NCBI RefSeq assembly: GCF_011064545.1 | Contig: NZ_JAAMFG010000036.1 | Coordinates: 453,645-517,644, forward strand | DNA length: 64,000 bases | DNA from: Wenzhouxiangella sp. XN24 | GTDB taxonomy: Bacteria > Pseudomonadota > Gammaproteobacteria > Steroidobacterales > XN24 | Reading direction: 5' to 3' | Shown: positions 62,788 to 64,000 of the stretch, piece by piece | Position numbering within the stretch: the first letter of the stretch is position 1 | Layout: each line of letters begins with the position of its first letter | Translations under genes and position numbers: made by a program | Notes under the pieces: generated by a model | The model's input: only the letters and a program-made list of their open reading frames with translations | The model's database searches: none | Told to the model about the DNA's origin: nothing

Positions 62788-62816
62788 GGTATATCCAGCA
62801 GGATTCAGATGGTAAA
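62788..62816 (-). promoter_or_regulatory. Promoter of intI
   Basis: On the minus strand, TTTACC (62816-62811), an exact 17-base spacer and TATACC (62793-62788) lie 22 bases before the integrase start. Each hexamer matches the sigma70 consensus at 4 of 6 positions. An imperfect CTG...CAG palindrome overlaps the -10. Confidence 0.55.
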
Positions 62817-62820
62817 CAGC

Positions 62821-62840
62821 GGCTTGGTTCCTTCCAAGCC
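62821..62840. repeat. Perfect inverted repeat in attI
   Basis: GGCTTGG and CCAAGCC (7 bp each) flank a 6-base spacer. It lies between the intI promoter and the attI core, and could be an accessory integrase site, a regulator site or a hairpin. Confidence 0.55.
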
Positions 62841-62897
62841 AGACTATTCAGGGTGTTTCATGCGATATTCAACCGTGTTTAGTCCATCGACTTTGAG

Positions 62898-63282
62898 TTA
62901 GATGCAAGCAAGGAACAGCCATGGCCGCCCGTTGATCGCAATTCAGCGCAGAGTCGATCGCGGTTACGGTATAGACGCACCTCTCGCCATGCTTCGCGAG
63001 AACCTGCTGTACTCGGATCGAGTCGAACTTTATCCGGCCCAGCGTATAGTCCTATTGGACATCCCGCACGGCGAGCTACGCCATCACTGCACCGAAAAAG
63101 AATGGAACGAGTTCTGTGGCTTCTTGGGCGACAATGATGTGCCGATAGTCCGGCCACGCTGGTGGGAGTTCTGGGTGAAATGATCAATGCATCTAACATT
63201 GGGCTGGAGACCGACGCTTGACTGTTCCCTCCTTTCGCTGTCGCTCCAGTCGGTCGCCGTCAAGCGCGGCTCAGCCCGAGCG
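62898..63282 (+). mobile_element. Gene cassette 1
   Basis: The cassette runs from the attI crossover to the crossover within its attC (about 385 bases). It holds one reading frame and ends in a complete 98-base attC. Confidence 0.85.
62902..63183 (+). CDS. Cassette 1 protein of unknown function
   Basis: 93 residues. The ATG at 62902 overlaps the attI core, so translation starts almost at the recombination point. The sequence has a helical middle (APLAMLRENLLYSDRVELYP), a HGELRHHC segment and an aromatic C-terminus (PRWWEFWVK). No signal peptide or family is recognised. Single-gene cassettes of unknown function are common in chromosomal integrons. Codon use is less GC-biased than in the atp genes. 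Confidence 0.65.
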   Translation: MQARNSHGRPLIAIQRRVDRGYGIDAPLAMLRENLLYSDRVELYPAQRIVLLDIPHGELRHHCTEKEWNEFCGFLGDNDVPIVRPRWWEFWVK

Positions 63283-63288
63283 TTAGGC
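63191..63288 (+). other. attC site of cassette 1
   Basis: R'' ATCTAAC (63191-63197) and R' GTTAGGC (63282-63288) bound a 98-base imperfect palindrome. Inner pairs are GGGCTG with CAGCCC and GCTTGAC with GTCAAGC. Strand exchange is predicted at G63282/T63283. Confidence 0.9.
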
Positions 63289-63298
63289 ATCTTGTCTG

Positions 63299-63319
63299 GC
63301 GTAACGTTATAGGTTACGC
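63299..63319. promoter_or_regulatory. Probable HigA operator and higBA promoter region
   Basis: The palindrome GCGTAAC-N7-GTTACGC (7-bp perfect arms) lies 8 bases before the higB ATG. A possible TTGTCT-17-TACGCT promoter (63292-63320) spans it. Antitoxins of this family repress their operon from such sites. Confidence 0.6.
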
Positions 63320-63327
63320 TTTAATGC

Positions 63328-63606
63328 ATGATACTGAGATTCCGTCACAAAGGATTGGCGAAATTCTTTGCCACGGGTTCTCGGTCTGGAATTCGACCGG
63401 CGCATGCAGTCCGCTTGAAGCTGATACTGGCTACTCTCAATGCGGCTACCGGCCCCGGCGACATGGCGCTGCCTGGTTTGAAACTGCATCCGCTGAAAGG
63501 AGAACTGAAAGGTCGCTGGGCTGTGGAAGTCAGTGGCAATTGGCGGGTGACCTTTGCCTTCGTAGGTACGGATGCCGATGAAGTGGATTACGAGGATTAC
63601 CATTAG
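63328..63606 (+). CDS. higB: HigB-type toxin (RelE superfamily)
   Basis: 92 residues. RelE-fold toxin with GLKLHPLKGELKGRWAVEVSG and NWRVTFAFVGTDADEVDYEDYH, the pattern of HigB-like ribosome-dependent mRNA endonucleases. An ATG 4 bases upstream is out of frame; ATG 63328 gives the right length. Toxin-first order followed by the antitoxin is typical of higBA. Confidence 0.92.
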   Translation: MILRFRHKGLAKFFATGSRSGIRPAHAVRLKLILATLNAATGPGDMALPGLKLHPLKGELKGRWAVEVSGNWRVTFAFVGTDADEVDYEDYH

Positions 63607-63615
63607 GATCGACCT

Positions 63616-63900
63616 ATGAAGATGCACAATCCCCCTCATCCTGGCGAGATCATTCGGTCGCTCTGTCTTGAGCCATTGGAACTGACCGTCACGGACGCTG
63701 CGGCCGCTCTTGGCGTGAGCCGTAAGACCTTGTCGGCGATCTTGAACGGCCGTGCAGGACTCAGCCCGGAGATGGCGGTGCGTTTGTCGATGGCCTTTGG
63801 CACAAGCGCAGAGAGCTGGTTGAATCTGCAGACGCAGTACGATTTGTGGCACGCCGAGAAGCGCCGAAAGGGTCTCAAAGTTGCGCGCCTCGCTGCCTGA
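63616..63900 (+). CDS. higA: HigA-type antitoxin
   Basis: 94 residues of the XRE/VapI family. The N-terminal [16 protein letters not shown] is the family signature and the helix-turn-helix is [24 protein letters not shown]. The C-terminus ([18 protein letters not shown]) is typical of HigA. It should neutralise HigB and bind the palindrome upstream. It starts 9 bases after higB. Confidence 0.93.
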   Translation: MKMHNPPHPGEIIRSLCLEPLELTVTDAAAALGVSRKTLSAILNGRAGLSPEMAVRLSMAFGTSAESWLNLQTQYDLWHAEKRRKGLKVARLAA

Positions 63901-63903
63901 GAT

Positions 63904-64000
63904 ACCTAACTACAGGATGAACCTGACGATGCCGGCTGTCACGGCCCGTGCATACGCACGGTCCGCGCCAGCCTCCATCGCAGGTTATCCAGGGCGTTAG
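63904..64000 (+). other. attC site of cassette 2, cut by window end
   Basis: R'' ACCTAAC (63904-63910) pairs with GTTAG at 63996-64000; the last two bases of R' lie outside the window. GGATGAACCTG near 63914 pairs with CAGGTTATCC near 63981 except for one extra base, the extrahelical base typical of attC. Confidence 0.85.

Larger units (their letters stand above)
62767..62903 (+). other. attI recombination site region
   Basis: The core GTTAGAT (62897-62903) fits GTTRRRY. Strand exchange is expected between G62897 and T62898. The region lies directly upstream of intI as in other integrons. The full extent of the integrase-binding sites cannot be set from sequence. Confidence 0.75.
63283..63996 (+). 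mobile_element. Gene cassette 2 (HigBA)
   Basis: A cassette of about 714 bases carrying its own promoter region, a toxin-antitoxin pair and an attC that ends at the window edge. Toxin-antitoxin cassettes are thought to stabilise chromosomal integron arrays. Confidence 0.88.
61810..64000. mobile_element. Chromosomal integron (integrase, attI, two cassettes; continues past the window)
   Basis: The unit comprises the integrase gene on the minus strand, an attI region at its 5' side (62767-62903), and two cassettes on the plus strand each closed by an attC site. The cassettes are less GC-rich than the atp and par genes. The last attC is cut by the window end, so more cassettes may follow. Orientation matches mobile and Vibrio-type integrons. 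Confidence 0.9.

Noticed and set aside
62879..63199. 106-codon leftward frame across cassette 1
   Set aside because: It crosses the attI core and part of attC, and cassettes normally encode genes in the opposite direction.

Overview
The window is a GC-rich bacterial chromosome segment, most likely from a non-enteric gammaproteobacterium. Three things point there: the rhodanese-grxC-secB-gpsA-trmL cluster, the glnA/ntrBC unit with a sigma54/NtrC promoter, and an origin-proximal block (rpmH-rnpA-yidD-yidC-mnmE on one side, dnaA-dnaN-recF-gyrB on the other, with mnmG, rsmG-parAB and the atp operon further along). I cannot name the genus. No rRNA, tRNA or CRISPR array was seen.

Layout. 1-3.7 kb: rhodanese (cut by the window edge), glutaredoxin, SecB, GpsA, TrmL and a class 1 dihydroorotate dehydrogenase. 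3.7-8.5 kb: leftward nitrogen-control block glnA, DUF4124 protein, ntrB, ntrC, with a well-formed sigma54 promoter and two upstream NtrC sites. 8.6-14.9 kb: glyQS, a PlsC-like acyltransferase, a 2OG-Fe(II) oxygenase, and a secreted protein next to an outer-membrane barrel. 14.9-19.4 kb: two divergent paralogous membrane TolB/FlgO-like TPR proteins. 19.5-29.9 kb: origin region, with a DnaA-box cluster between dnaA and dnaN and two parS-like ParB sites inside recF. 29.9-37.1 kb: signalling island of a large PAS histidine kinase, an Rcp1-type receiver, a REC-PAS-GGDEF-EAL protein and a convergent diguanylate cyclase. 37.2-51.2 kb: mnmG, three tandem OppA-like binding proteins without a transporter, a SIMPL protein, two small cytochromes c, a metallo-hydrolase, an AcuI-like reductase and prpBCD. 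51.4-61.1 kb: a small secreted protein, rsmG, parA, parB and the complete nine-gene atp operon with a promoter and a terminator.

61.1-64 kb: two small membrane proteins, then a chromosomal integron. It has a leftward IntI-type tyrosine recombinase with the integron-specific insertion, an attI core, a first cassette encoding an unknown 93-residue protein and closed by a complete attC, and a second cassette carrying a HigBA toxin-antitoxin pair and closed by an attC that runs off the window end. The cassettes have visibly lower GC than the backbone. The array probably continues beyond the window, and it lies where many gammaproteobacteria carry glmU after atpC.

Working together: NtrB/NtrC should drive glnA through the promoter seen here. 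AcuI plus PrpC/D/B could form an acrylate/propionyl-CoA disposal route. ParA/ParB should act on the parS sites in recF near oriC. The kinase, receiver and GGDEF/EAL proteins form a translationally coupled signalling unit that probably ends in cyclic-di-GMP control.
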